64,000 bases of DNA from Plasmopara viticola (GCA_001695595.3 MBPM02000098.1:62001-126000), one strand, 5' to 3'. Counted from the stretch's first letter, positions 1 through 13,213 are shown. The notes: generated by a model not told the origin, from the sequence alone. Program-made: numbers and translations.

Positions 1-1885
1 CTTAAGAATGTTTTTGTTCACCACCCAAGCACTCAAAATATAATCTAGTCGAGTCTGGTCCTCATCGCCATTCTCCGGAACGCTTTCCGCGATCAATTCA
101 GGAGCCGGAGCCTCTCCTTTTCCTGTAGGTATCCAATCGTGCGTCGGGGGTAAGTATTCTTCGTACTGAGACTGATGCTGGTAGTAATCAATATCCTGGT
201 CAGATCCAGGCTGCATCTTGTCGGCCTCTGAGATAAACCACCATTTTAATCCACTTTTCATAGTGCAGCAAAAAAGTGTAAACGTTTGCCCTGTTTCTTG
301 CTGTCGAAACACATACGTTGCTGAAGTCGTGTTGGCCTTTAACATGTATACACCATTAACAGCGGCAGTGCCGGCGTTTCGTACAAAGTATCGTGACGGA
401 AAGGCTCGCGATGCTCGGGCATAGTTAACAATTTGATTAATTTGCTCCAAACCAAAAAGTCGCAACGGCAGTGAAGTCGACTCCACGTACCTCTCTGTAA
501 TTCCGAGCCATAATGCATTTATGGCCTCAGGTGGCACCACTCCTGCATCCACTAGTTTCCGAATAATCCCGATAATGGCTCCCACAGCGTCACTAGATTC
601 CTTTTTCAAAACGGCATCCGATATTTTTGTAAAGTACGTCATAATTAACACTGCAATCTTAGTACAAATTGTTTCCGGAACCGACGTTCGAAACTCCAAT
701 AATGCTTGTAGCAAGACACGAATATCTTCACTGTCCATCGCAGCCTCTAATTCGTCGCCTTCGCGGTAGTTTTGCATTAAAAGTTCCAGCGTACTCAACA
801 ACAAGTGAAAACCTTTCATCTCGCAGAACGCTTCAATGCACTGAGCTCGCACTTCCGGCGATCCAGGCACTTTGTTCCAGTAACTGCCAATCATTGCCGA
901 GGTGCGCAAATCCTTATAAAAAGTCTTTTTCTTGCAGAAAATCATAGTTAGCACTGGCAACGTCTGAAAATACTTGCCCCCCTTCATCTGCGCAACCACT
1001 AGCGGCACTGCCAGAGACAGACACTGCGTCACACACGACTTTTCAAACGATCCGATCTTGCTGGTACTGTCATTGGTAAGACAAGAGCAATACGACAACG
1101 TTAGACATGACAGCGCTAAACTAAATTGAAACAAGACACAACACGCACTGCTGGTCTAGCATGATGCTTATGATTTTCTGAAACGCATCATCCAAAAAAG
1201 CTTGGCTTTCGGGACGGTCAATATGCTGGTAGGCCGAGTTCAGCACCTTAACAGCATTCTGCCAGCCTACCGTAGACTTTTGACGCAGATCGTCTTGCAC
1301 CGCGTGGAAGAGTTCAAGCTCCTCCTCCTCCATGTCGCCCAATTGGTCACTTGTGCTCTCTTGGCTCTTTTTTCGTCGTTTCTGACTGTCCTTGTCTTGA
1401 GCAGGAGTACGCTCCATCGAGCGCACGTGCAGCTTCTTTTCCTGCCCGCCACTGCTTGTCGAGGGACTCTGATTGGCACTTGGTAGGCCGGGTATTGTGC
1501 AGGCGGTCGCAAGGCTGCGGTCGCCCAGCCTAGAACTCCTGCTGCTGCTGCTGCTGCGGCTGCGGCTGTCACTACTTAGGTTGCGACCACCACTAAATCT
1601 ACTACCGCCGCTGTCACTACTACTTCGACGACGGCCGATTAAGTTGCGGCAAGCTTTTGATTTCTTCCTGTTGTAACTGCTGCTACGTCGGACGCTCTTC
1701 CGCTTCCGCCTCTTCTGGATGTCGTCACCTACCGTCCTTCCTTTGACGAGTTCTCCCTTTCCTCTATGCTTTCCTCTCGTGGCGGCGCACTTCCGCGTCG
1801 TGGAGAGGGCTGAGGGCGGAGTGGTAGGGGACTCGCTTAAGCTTTCCTTCTTCGTGCAAGATTTTTCACGCGGGGTAAATACCGA
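1..1885 (-). CDS. Large protein, probable USP9X/FAF-type ubiquitin hydrolase, N-terminal part
   Basis: Minus-strand coding sequence running off the left edge. One exon reads from 1885 to 1149, the next from 1120 to 1. The 5' part is rich in Ser and Arg (an RS-like tract near 1540-1600), then acidic (DMEEEELELF), then becomes helical-repeat-like sequence with LPLRLFGLEQINQIV and a block containing NGVYMLKANT, KWWFISEADK and DIDYYQHQSQ. That block resembles the long N-terminal region of large ubiquitin-specific proteases, but the catalytic Cys/His boxes lie outside the window, so the family call is inference. No ATG is in frame before 1417 (MERTPAQDKD), yet the frame stays open upstream to a TAG at 1886-1888. 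The start is therefore either 1417 or an exon further upstream. The intron at 1121-1148 would be only 28 nt. Confidence 0.55.
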
Positions 1886-1929
1886 CTACTAGACTTATTA
1901 TACCGGTTATGTAGCGATTATGCTTTCAC

Positions 1930-1940
1930 TACGGTACACT
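1930..1940. repeat. Left target-site duplication of the LINE copy
   Basis: The 11-mer TACGGTACACT occurs here and again at 3090-3100, exactly flanking the LINE fragment. It is read as the duplication made on insertion. Confidence 0.7.
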
Positions 1941-3089
1941 TTTTCGGAAAAGGTTGGGGTGACGCCCTCCTTCCAAGCGCGGGGGCTTAATGCTCGCGCG
2001 CTTCGGGCAGGTGCTCTCGGGCATCTGCAGGTCTCTAACGAGTCTCACCCTCGACGCGACGGTCTCCAGCACCAGGCCAAACCCCCTTCCACGCCCTTAA
2101 TCGCGCCAACCGCATCCGGATTGGCTCCTTTAATGTGAATTCTCTAGGTTCGAAGCGCAAGAAGCACGTAACACTCCCCGAAGATCTCCGGCGCTACCGC
2201 GTCGATATCCTTGGCCTCCGCGAAACCAAGATCTACGATAGAGGTGAGCACCGCATTGATGACTTCCTTCTAACCCTGAAAAAAAAAAAACGAAGCCAAG
2301 ACCGAAGTCACCGAAATTCGCCGCCACTGCAACCCGTCGGGCGCCACTCGACACGCCCGATCCCGAGAAGAAACCTGGCACCACACTAAGAAGCTCGGAA
2401 CACTCCTCGGCGATATTAAAGATCTATCCCGACGCAAGTCCCTGGCCACCCTCGCGCTCCACCGCCTCTGGTCCGTCTGGCTCCGCCCCACGTTCATCTC
2501 ACCCAAGACACGCATTCGATTGTACAACACCTACGTTCTACCGATTCTGCTGTACAACTGGGCTCTTACCAAGTCAGAGCTCCACGGCCTCGAGAGTTTC
2601 CATCGCCGCCAGCTTCGCTACGCTCTTGGCTATCGCTACTCCCGACCCATTTCGAATGCAAGACTCTACGACCTCTGTGATGAGCGGCCGCTGAGACTAC
2701 GACTGACACAAGCTCGCTGGCGCCTGTTTGGCCATGTACTTCGCCGCTATCCCGACATTCCAGCTGACCTCCAGATGCGTGCCTACTTCTTCTCCACCGC
2801 AGCAAAATGGCGCGGACGTCCCCGCACCACGCTCCCCTCGACACTCGACCACAATCTTGTTTCCCGTGGCTCCGGCTTTCGACTCCGGACAGCACAAGAC
2901 CTCGAAGTGGTACGTACCCTTGCACAAGACCGATAGAAATGGAAGACCCATTTGACCTCGGTGCTGGATGCACTGCCCGCCGAACGAGACTCGACGTATG
3001 CGGACACCACTCTATGCCGTGGACTAGCCAGACTGAGCCTAGCACGTGCATACCTTGGCAACGCGATAACGTAATACATTACATTACAT
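1941..3089 (+). mobile_element. Short, internally deleted non-LTR retrotransposon (LINE)
   Basis: GC-richer than its surroundings. From about 2104 it encodes the start of an AP-endonuclease domain (RIGSFNVNSLGSKRK, then YRVDILGLRETKIYD). At an A12 run near 2280 the frame shifts, and from about 2370 it encodes the end of a LINE reverse-transcriptase protein (KKLGTLLGDIKDLSRRKSLA, YNTYVLPILLYN, ESFHRRQLRYALG, RWRLFGHVLRRYPDIPA), ending near 2936. Most of the endonuclease and all of the RT palm are missing, so the copy cannot move by itself. The 3' end is a short ACATT repeat (3070-3089), a usual LINE tail, directly followed by the right target-site duplication. It lies in the 1.3-kb gap between the upstream end of the left-edge gene and the 3' end of the kinase gene. 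Confidence 0.85.
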
Positions 3090-3100
3090 TACGGTACACT
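3090..3100. repeat. Right target-site duplication of the LINE copy
   Basis: Second copy of TACGGTACACT, abutting the ACATT microsatellite tail. It matches 1930-1940 at all 11 positions. Confidence 0.7.
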
Positions 3101-3210
3101 GTACACGTGAAAAGACCAAGGTTGATAAATTTGCACTGCTTTTGTATGAGAATGTTTATATGTTTCATCGAAATTATTTTATTACCAGATAAAAGAATTA
3201 GAATTCTAAA

Positions 3211-4926
3211 TTAAGAGTAAAGCGGTGGAAGGTCATTATGCGCATGACCCGGAACGACTTCGGTATTAGTTCCTAAGCGGTGTGCCTGTATGAAAGCAGT
3301 CGATCCAGAGCCCTCAAGCGAGATAAAGGTGACCTCACCCCCAAAGTAGCGTGCGAATAGCCTTGCTATTGGCAGTCCATATCCACCTCCGCTGAAATGT
3401 TGCCTGTAGCTAACACAGCTATCAGGGTTGATACGTGGACAAGGGGGACTTGTCGTGTAGTCGTAGTGCCACAGCTTATTCCAACGGCTGCGTGGAACAC
3501 CTCCACCCTCATCACTGATTTTTATAGTCAAATCCTCACTGCCCACGCAGATAACGATCTCCACTGGCGGAAGCTCCCGACCAAATTTATATTTGCTTAC
3601 GTCAGGGAATATCTTGACACCAGATACGTCTCCAACCTAAAAACCAAGACCTTGTGAGCACACGAATGGCCAACAAAGTCTTCAGATAGTCTGCACACGC
3701 CTACCGAAGGAAGGAAGAATCCTAAGGATGGGCTTTTCGGGTTCATAACTTGCTTGTAATGGTTGACTGCACCGGAAGCTTGGAGGGTCCGTCTTTTGTG
3801 ATGTTCTATCGTCGCGCGCATGGCGTTTTTTACTAACTCAAAGACCTAGACATATTATGGCCCCATCAGTACATAAGCTTCACTGCATCTACCAAATAGC
3901 GCAATCTACTTACCATGTGGTGCAGGTGCGAACGCACATACATCAACGGTGTACTAGCACTTGCTGTCGCGTGGATCTCGACCAGCGGAGCCTCCCCACA
4001 ATACTTGATACACAACTTGGAGGCACGATCGCAAGCCTCACGCACAATTTCCTCCACGTTTATAAGTTGAACACGTCCTCCTGGGTGCTCAAGCGACTCC
4101 ACGTGTTGACCAATCAGCATGCGGATGCCAATACGCCCTAAAAAGAACTTGTCCAGACGGCTTTTAATATCTTCTTGTGCACTGTCAATTTGCAATGCAC
4201 TATGCCCTAGATCTGTCGCCTTGAGCTGCTGAAGACCGTAGCAGATTAAAGGCACTATGTTGGAACCGCGTGCTTTGGAAAGACGCAACGTTTCAGTAAA
4301 TTGTCGATCTTCCGCCTGCTCCCAGCAACCTTAAACTAGTCACAAACTTGTCATGCCCCCATTTATAATCAATTTAAGCTTACAATGGAAGTTGGCGGCT
4401 TAATTGTGTTAATGTAATGCAATTCACGTCGATAGACGTCGATAGCTTGGCAAATGAATTTTGTATGATTTAGCCCCAATGGTAAATCCGAAAGCTCCAC
4501 AATGGCACTGCGTAACACGTAAAGCACATGACACACGGGCAGGATTATTACCTCGCAACACAAATAGCATTTAAAGCCGCATGCTGTGTTATCTCTTTAC
4601 CGAGCAAAACGCGACTGCAGCTCCTTGTGCAAAAACTTGGCGGAGACAATGTGCAGCTTTGCACCACCATCCGAAAACGAGCGCATTTGTCGTAGCGATA
4701 ATGGAGTCGGTTCATTGGTGGCAATTTCGCGCACTTGATCCATAGGAATGAGTGTCTCGTAGCTGAAACACAAGTCGGAATGTCAGTGTTGATTTGACGG
4801 TAATCGCAACCGCAAATGTGCGTACAGCTCAGTGGCTACGTGATGAGTCTGGGTGCTACACATGCAACACACACGGTCAAGAGTCGACGCCAAGGGCAAC
4901 GAGCTACCACTTCGCCGCAACATCAT
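3211..4926 (-). CDS. PDK: Mitochondrial pyruvate/branched-chain dehydrogenase kinase
   Basis: Six exons on the minus strand: 4926-4826, 4762-4601, 4507-4384, 4318-3914, 3845-3750, 3636-3211. They sum to 1314 bp, 437 codons plus stop, in phase at every GT-AG border. The protein starts MMLRRSGSSLPLAS, a plausible mitochondrial presequence. Then comes the four-helix region (EPTPLSLRQM, KFLHKELQSRFA, DKFFLGRIGIRMLIGQHV) and the GHKL ATPase domain: N-box KNAMRATIEHH, G1 box DEGGGVPRSR, G2 box GGGYGLPIARLFARYFGG. This family phosphorylates the E1 alpha subunit of mitochondrial 2-oxo-acid dehydrogenases and so lowers flux into the TCA cycle. Length fits PDK (about 400-440 aa). PDK is favoured over the branched-chain kinase from overall pattern, but the substrate cannot be proved from sequence. 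A CCAAT box lies 45 bp upstream of the start. Confidence 0.93.
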
Positions 4927-7900
4927 TGCTCTTGTTGTGAGTGGGCGTTGCGTCTTTACGCTTCACGCTGATTGGACCAAACGTGGCCTACAAGAATATG
5001 CTTTGGGTAAGACGCAACGTTGACACATTCAGCATCCACCAAAACTGGTTACGCTATATCAACGCATTGATGCGTAAATAATGGCATGTTTAACAATTTT
5101 AAAGTAAAAGTGGGTAAGGTAAGACCGGAGAGCAGCTGTCGCAGTAATTTTCAAGGACTAGATACATACGTTGTGTTCTTGGTATGGCTGACCACGTTCA
5201 TTTTGCGCCACATAGCACAGACGCTTTGTTTTCTTCAAGGCCAAGGACACATGGGACGATATGCGCTACCAGAGGCTGTCGTATGATCATTTAAGCTTAC
5301 TATCCCATTTTCACATCTGCCACTCGATAGATGAGTCGCCCGAGAATCTCGGCTTTGCCTTCGCCGCTCTTCTAAAAAAAAAAGAAAGCAATTAGCCAAC
5401 TCGATGCTGAGATCTCTGTCCAATTGATCAAATATGTTTTTCAATATCAACAAGAAAAGGTATGTTGCACTGCAGACTATTCATTGGTTGCGCTTAGCTG
5501 CGACTTGATAAGGATGGTCATGGCTGGGCAGTTAAGGGCTGCCAAACGAATCAACTCCGTTGACGTCAAGCTATTATATTATATGAAGTATGTAATCGTC
5601 AAGTTCTGAGTACAATCTTCAGCTAAAATCCTTGAAGTCTATTTAGGACGGCGTGACTTCAACGTTACACTGGCGAACATGCCCTTTGAACCGAATCTCT
5701 CTACGAAGTGAAATTTCGACGCAGATTGGACATATCGCGCTGAGACTTGCAGCACTCGATCCGACTGTGGGGCGCATGAGGCTAGATAGCCTTAGGAAGT
5801 CAAGTGTTCATCGAAGGCATCAAGAGGGTGGGGTCGTTAAAGAAGATGCCAAATCCGACTTCGGGAGCAACTTCGAGCGCGTAAGCTTTGTGATACAGGC
5901 GTTGTAGCTCTCCATGAAGAAGTCATAAAGCCGAGAAACAGTGGCACCAAATTATTAGTGCATTCGTGTGGAAAGCGTAAAAAACATAAGCGCTTTCATG
6001 GGTGCCGTGAGAATTTTGTGAAGAGCTCGCCCCATAGAACTCGTGAGATCAGCCCCGATCCAACTCCGTCAAAACTGCCCCTGAATTGTCACATTAAATA
6101 CAACTCTCGCTTCTTGGGTAATCCACCATATATTGGCCGTGCGTGCGCGGTGATAGTTGTAAATAAGACATGGAATTGCATTTCAAACTGGTCTATAAAG
6201 TTCAATCTTGCGCTCGAAACTTGAAACCATATCGCAATTTGCCAAAGCCGAGACATATCTAAAACATCTCTGAGGCGAGATGTTTTTAACTCACAAGGTG
6301 GGTAGCTGCCCACATAGATCACGGCTTCGTCAATTTTGATTTAGATTATACTGAAATTTTCTGGAGATTTGCCGATTACAAACGAAATTTTAAATGGAGC
6401 CGTGGCCGCAAAGTTACTGAAGACTACCCCAAATAATCATTATCGTCAAAATGTACAACCCTGGTTAAAGTTCTTCAGTTGATTTTGATGCAGTGGTCAA
6501 CGCACGAGCATAGCCGCTGTAAGGTCATGATGGATCAATGGCCTTCTTAGCCAATTTTCTTTCGTGCGCACCGCGCAAAAAGTATGCAGATGAGCGTACT
6601 GTGAGCGCCATGGCCGGTAACAGCCAGGTAGTAAAATTCCCATCTCATCAGACCAGCTGTTCAGAGAGTGAGTTAGCGAAGAGATTCGACCAAGGCAAAG
6701 GCGAAAATAGCCCATGAGGGCGGCTTTAAATGTGACGCACCCTCGGCTCGTATAATTACTAAGACTTTATGTTCCTTGCGCCAAGTCAAATATTTCTAAA
6801 AAAATCTGGCTTTCCATTGTAGCCTCACAATGAACCAACTGAGACTCAAAGCCCATCTGGAAAACCAATTTCTTATCATTCGGCTACCTTGTCGACTGCA
6901 CCTAGTATATTGTCGGCATCTGATACAGACAATGCTTTCGAGACACGAGCGAATCTTACAGTGTCTTAAAAGCAGTTGCCACCGCGGCGTAGATAAATTA
7001 TGTCGTTGGAGCGCATTCGCGCCACGAATGTCGGTCACCTTCTATTCGGAGTTAACAGCTTCACGTTTCATGATCGACTACTACTCATCGATATCGTCGT
7101 CAAAAAAAGAAGAGGGTAGGCACACCCTTTTGACAAAACCTGACCCCGATCGAGAATCTGCGGCTTGTACCACCAAGCACCACACTTCTCAATACAACAC
7201 ACTCGCCAGACTGTGCGCCGCACACTGCGATCTTGCGTGCAACCAGTATTCCACCCTACGGACCCTGTGCTGAATTTGCGATCGAACACTTGTGCTAATT
7301 GAGCCAAAATGTAAAATCGTTACCGAAGCGCCTGAGAATGAGTACAATAAAGGCAGAATGGAACTCCTATGATTCAAAGTCCGCAGGCCAGTTGAAGGCT
7401 CGTGTCCGACGAGTCGGCTAAGATCGACAGTGATGCTACATCGAATCAAATAGGCGTCGATGACTTTAGAGCTCCAGCCTTAATAAGCCTCAGGCATGCG
7501 GCCTGCGCAGCTCTAATACCGATATTTTAGCTACTTCCTGTGCGTACAAGTATGCTCTTTGTAGGCTTGAAAGCTGGCAGACGCGGTGCTGACCCTGCGA
7601 TCCTTACCGGCGGTACCCCCACTCTATGGAACGCTTGAGAATAACAAATTGCGCTATATAAGCATTGTATATATAGTTCAAGGAGCTTTATCATCTGTTC
7701 GCAATTCGTAAAAGCTTCGACGAAGTCGATATGAATCTAAAGCTTTGAGTTCGCTGGTCTGGAAATTTGACTTCGACTGCTAGTGGATAGATGTCCTGCG
7801 ACATATGTCGTACAACAGCATGCTCCCGTAAACACTTAGTGACCGAAAACCTTGCAAGTCCTGTTGGCCTATAGGCAAGAAGCGCAGTCTCGTCAAGGAC

Positions 7901-10900
7901 GCTAATTTTCATAATCAAAAACACTCGCGACGTTCGAGCAGTCCTGCCCCAAACGTTCTTGGGGTGAAGATTTTCCTTCACTTCACAAGATACCAGATTT
8001 AACTCCGGCGACGACGTCGCGAAAGAGTGAAGTGGTGCTCGTCCCCTCTGATAAAAATAGAGGGAGGGTGGCGGTCTTTTACCATCTTGCGGTGCGCTGC
8101 GGGCTCTGTGCTATGGTGTCGCTTACGGTAGGTGCAGCTCAGGTGTTGACGAGCTGTAGCGCCGACGACTTGACTGTCTTCACCAAACATGCTTCAAGTG
8201 CCTTTATTTGAGATATTCTGGTTTTACTCAAGTGGATCTCGAGGTTCAAGCACGTAGTCATATCGACCCGAAAGCAAGTCGATTAGTTCACTCCGCTTTG
8301 ACTGAGGCTGCGTCACCTCATGCTGAAAATTACAATTTGGTTCAGCAAAAGTATCGGCTTTCTTGTGTATACACAGCATCGGCACCTCCGCTTCTTCCAA
8401 ACCCGCGTTCAAATACGGTATTAGTTTGCCCACATAGAATATTGAGCGTGATCACATCCTTTTGAAAATATCAAGCGATGCGCTAAGTCTCTTTTATTTA
8501 ACATTACATGGTCGAATGAGGCACAAAAGCAGTTAAGCATCAGGGACAGCATCAATCTTATCGAAAGGAAGATGTAAAGCAGCTAAAAGTGCGAAGCCTA
8601 CACTTTCAGAGGCTGTCTGGTTATCGATTGCCTTACACTCAGAATATCTAAATTATATATGTTGGCTGCCAGTCACTTCGTACGTGTCTCCGAATCTCTT
8701 AGACACAACGATAACGCTTAAAGGAGAGTCGATATCAGCAATCCGCTCAGCTTTCCCCCTATGAAGTTTAGGTCTACAATATGGTGAGGCTTGCGGAGCG
8801 CGAGGGTCCACCAGATCATTGGTTTGTAGCCTTTGAGACACGAGCGACATTTGTTAGCGTGAACTCAGCATGACAACATACTGCTAAAATACCTTGACGT
8901 ATTTGCACACAATACGTCTTTGACGATGCTATCAAATTGCTTTATCTGGCTATCACGGCCTGACATTGACATGTCGAACCTAGTGCCAAACATTAGAATC
9001 ACTCTTACAAAAAGACGATCAAGCGACTCTGATAGCCCTTAATTTGAAATCAGTGGTGCTGGTTCGACGTCGTCGACCACGCCCGGCATACCCGCTTAAT
9101 GAGCAAACTTGCTCGAATGGTTTGGATAGACCACAAAACTAGTGATTCCTGCCAAATCCTTCAGCAGAACGAGACAAAATATATGATTACGAACTGCCAG
9201 TGGCGCAATGGCAACAGCAAGCTTGTCGATGATGCGGAACCCTTATCAGCCGCTGGCACATCTCGCATGTGCATATATACGTTTGTACAACTGGACCACT
9301 AAAATTGGACGCTTACAAAGCCATACGTCTTAATTATATTGAGATGACCTCCAAGCGATGTATAGTGGGCCTCATCAAGGAAAAATATTTATTTTTATAT
9401 ATAAAGAGACCTCAAACGTGGTGGATGACATTGATCGGTGCTGTAAAACAACAATTCGGGGCTTTCTACGAGAGCTGACACTGAATTGCGCCGAAAACCT
9501 TTTGTCCAAGTCAGAGCCTCTAGGTAAGCTACGCACATTCTTTCTCACCATTCGTGCAACGGAGCTGATCCGATACACACGAGGGCATAAATGCCTAGAC
9601 GACGCAATAACGCATCGGCCAAAATGTCTTGCTATACTCATTTCAAAATTACACTTCGCAAACAAGGAGAGGTACCTAGTCATTTTTTGCACAAGATGAG
9701 GCGGCTGCTATGCAGTGCATTGTGACGCATATGCATCGATCATGTGTCTTGCAGAGACTATAGTCTTGACGATCGCACACGATCTCGGCGTCTGCTCATA
9801 GTATCGTGCTACCGATGGCAAAATCCAATGCATTATATCCAACAATGGGCGGTCGATTTGAATCTGGCAAGCCCAAAATTGGTGCCTGTAGTAAATATTA
9901 CTTGACTCGGTTCAACGAGGCTCAGCGCTGCAATATCCAAACCCACACTGTGATCTTCTTAAAGAGGGCGAACAGTAGTCTCGCCATTGTTATGCAATCT
10001 GCACTATACGTGTACAAGCTCTAAGCCAATCCACATCTTTGTTTTATGCCTTTTTGGCTTAACAAAGTCAGTAAATCTGCAAAGACCTTGATTAAGTGGT
10101 TTCTGCCCAAATACCATTTTTTGGATCTACTTGGAAAGCATCATACCAGCGATCGATATTAAACGTGATGATATACAGCGTTTGTTTTGGAAGTGTTAAG
10201 CAGCTCACTGACGAGCTCAAAAAGTGGCAGCAATCAAATTACAAGCTGCCATCAGGACCAAGCTTGCTCGACTGCATAACGGCAAAAAATAGCGGTATTT
10301 AAACGGTCAAAATAAGCAGATTACTTTTTTTCAAACCAGCTAAATGGCGAAAGGTGCGACGCTTTTGCGAGTGGGCTCTACAAAAATTTCCGAGCCGTAA
10401 AATTAAAGAAAATTCCCTGTCAGTGCGTCGTCGACAAGCTGATCGTAGGCAAATGCTTTTTGTCTTGCAAAGCTATCAAAAAGGATTTTATGCTTATCTA
10501 CACTAGCACAAAGCTTGTTTGTGACGTGCAGTCGATCTCTGCTTGTAAGTGGATATTGTGGCTCAAGGCATTTATAGTCAATCAATATAATTAAGTTATG
10601 TCTGTGCACATACCCTGATCGACTATGTAACAAGATAATTACGCACCGCAAATGCGTTCAAGAGCCCTTGCGGCGTAATCAACCACTTCCAGAGCATGTT
10701 CTGACCGCAGTCAAGGGCAAGTAATTTTTTTGCATGAGGATTTAATGATTCCGGTCAGCCAAGTTGAGTGCACTGTCCTTGAACAAACCGCCATGAGCTT
10801 TAATAGCACGTCCTTTACAGTAATTGACTTTTGTGCAAGACGGTACCCGCATTTGACTTGTTACAAGCGTGTACGATACAAAAAATTCTTTTTTAAGCAT

Positions 10901-12973
10901 CCTCGACTCGTGCTTTGCACAAAAGAATGCGTCAATGACGTCTTACTGCTTCTTTAGTAAAGGTTATTGCCGTGTCACGCAGCATTAGACTCCAAAAATC
11001 AATGCCGTAGGCAGGTCTCATGCGACCAAATCCAGGGTTTCCTAAACTAAACAAACGCAGGGATCTAACAAACCCTTCACGAGCAAAAATTATTGTATGT
11101 ACTCAGTGCTTTCTCTGAGTTTTCAAAGACTGCTTTATCCAATAGCGATAGAAGCTTATCTCTTTTCAGATCAAAAGACCGCAATTTCGGCTATGCTGTC
11201 AACTTAAAAAATCTCATCAAGCTTTGCCATGGACACTTTGTCCATCTCAAGCAGAGATGTCATTCGGCTAATTTTGTCTTCGGCCGTACGGGTGCCTCTT
11301 TTGTAAGGGTCCATAACGGAGAGATATTGTTATTTTCAGAAATGTCCAGCTTAAACCCTCTATCTAAGACGAAACGTCTTGCAACCGCCATGGGCCGTCG
11401 TTCAATCCCTGACAAGATCAACGAGACGCCCCATGTCGTAAGTTAGTCAACACGATTGTCCATTTACGCAACCACGTTGTTCAGCTAAAAGCGCCGCTCA
11501 TCAGACCCCCACTCAGCGGGATGTGCACCATTGGAGAAGTAGTACATCTGATACACAGAGCCTGTCCACGACGATCCTCCTAATTGGCTTACGTGCCACT
11601 GGTCATGCCACGCCCTTAGTGCCTTGGTCTACATCTTGCATAGTATGCAACAGGTATTAGCGCTGTCTGTTGGATAGCGTGCAGCTTCAAGTGAAGTAGT
11701 CAAGTCAAGTTCTGCCTAGGTTCAATCGCAAAAATGTTACCCGTGACATGCAGGAGATCTGTGTCCCACGAGCATCGCTCAGTGGTTTACGTGCCACGCG
11801 CAGTCAGTAGGTCTTTACACCTACATGCAGCGAATGCCGCTTTCTACGAGCATTGGACAATGGCTTACATACCGCTGTATGTTTGATACTCTTGTACTCG
11901 ACGCCGTCAGTGTCTACTTCTGATATTAAACGTTACATCACACTACTCGATGGTTAAACCAAACGCGCTTTACCGTCCTAAAGAGAAACTTTCTTGATAT
12001 ATCTAAGCCCTAGCACTTTGGCCGCATCAAAAGCCAAATTTAAAATTCAGGTCTAAGACTAAGTCGTGCTTGACGCTATTAGTGTCGAGGGGGTTCACCT
12101 TTATATCCACTGGGACTTAAGGTACAGTGAGACTCGTGACAATGTCCCGTTGGTGTGCTTGTAAACCCTTAGCATATCCTTCGGCAATAGAGCATTAAAC
12201 GTCAAAAACTAACATGCCGAATCCTATTCCCCTCGTTCACTATGCCAGAGCTTCGTTCACTGAACTCACTCGATAACCGCTGGTAGAAGACAACTTTTGC
12301 TGCACAATGTGCAAGATATGGCTGGCTATAAGCTAGAGCATCAAGAGCGCAGCTTGAAGGTGCACATATAGCGTACTGAGCGTCAATCATTGTGGACAAA
12401 GCTCCCGGTATGTTCAGCGTGACGTAGCCAATCGGAACTTTTCCATTTTGATGCTTGTGGGGTGGTGCATGTTCCGATGAGCAGGGTTTTGATCAACAGA
12501 GCTGCTTGCTAAGCGACAATGGAGTCGTGGTTGCGTCAATACACAAGCGTGTCGATAAAGAGACGACAAGGAGCGCCTCGTTGATCGTGTCAAGGATTAG
12601 ACGACAGCCTATGGTGAATGCAGGACACCTCGTCTTGGACAGAGCATAGATGAAATACTGGTAATTATAACTTATTAAATGAAACAGTCTTAAAGTCTTT
12701 AGGAAAGAACTTAGCGCGTGGACTAATCTATTTTTTGATCCTGAAGGATCGGTCAAATTTGTATTATCGTTCAGTATAAAATATCAGGAATTGGTCTCAT
12801 TAGACCCGCCTTCGGTGTTACCACCTGATAACTGATGGTGACTGAGGTCTAAAAGCCTAACACTGCGTGACACTTTACTGAAGAAAATTTATGTAGTCAT
12901 TAACGCATTAATTATGGCAAAGTACGAGTCAAGGATGTTTGAAAAAACAACTTTCCTTACCTCATGCTGACAT
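4927..12973. other. Gene-poor, stop-dense intergenic DNA
   Basis: About 8 kb with no ORF longer than about 150 codons and no convincing domain. The longest open frames (6830-7273 plus, 11093-11446 plus, 9358-9699 plus with an overlapping antisense frame, 7691-7981 minus) have no recognisable motif, no consistent codon use and no splice-compatible partners. A minus-strand stretch at 10650-10405 weakly recalls a Ty3/Gypsy RNase H end (LIILIDYKCLE, then QLVDDALTGN) and may be an old retroelement. I see no tRNA, no strong tandem repeat and no complete LTR. Most likely heavily decayed transposon sequence. Confidence 0.5.
4971..4975 (-). promoter_or_regulatory. CCAAT box upstream of the kinase gene
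   Basis: ATTGG on the plus strand reads CCAAT on the coding strand, about 45 bp before the ATG at 4926. The spacing suits a promoter element, but five bases can occur by chance. Confidence 0.3.
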
Positions 12974-13013
12974 TGTGTTGGATACGCCAATGACACGTGG
13001 CGTATCCTACACA
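12974..13013. repeat. Near-perfect inverted repeat (hairpin)
   Basis: Arms 12974-12989 and 12998-13013 pair at 15 of 16 positions around an 8-nt loop. The inner ten pairs, GGATACGCCA with TGGCGTATCC, are perfect. It lies in gene-free DNA. It could be a transcribed hairpin, a remnant of a small inverted-repeat element, or a chance palindrome. Confidence 0.6.
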
Positions 13014-13213
13014 CCTATAATATGCAAAATGCGGGCACAATTTTGACACGAAAACGAACTATGTCAGAGGATGCGTTATGACACTTCACAAAGGTATGTG
13101 GGCCGGAAGTATGCTTATAAATTTGCCTTGCACTCCTCTCTTCTCGAGCATTGGCAAAATCCTAAGCTGTCATGAACTCTGACGTACATAGGTAACCATT
13201 TAAAAACAAAAAA

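Noticed and set aside
2566..3051. 161-codon minus-strand ORF
   Set aside because: Antisense of the LINE RT C-terminus; GC-rich sequence gives long shadow frames.
9050..9300. Possible tRNA B-box (GGTTCGACGTCG)
   Set aside because: No matching A-box or foldable cloverleaf around it; no other tRNA candidate held up.
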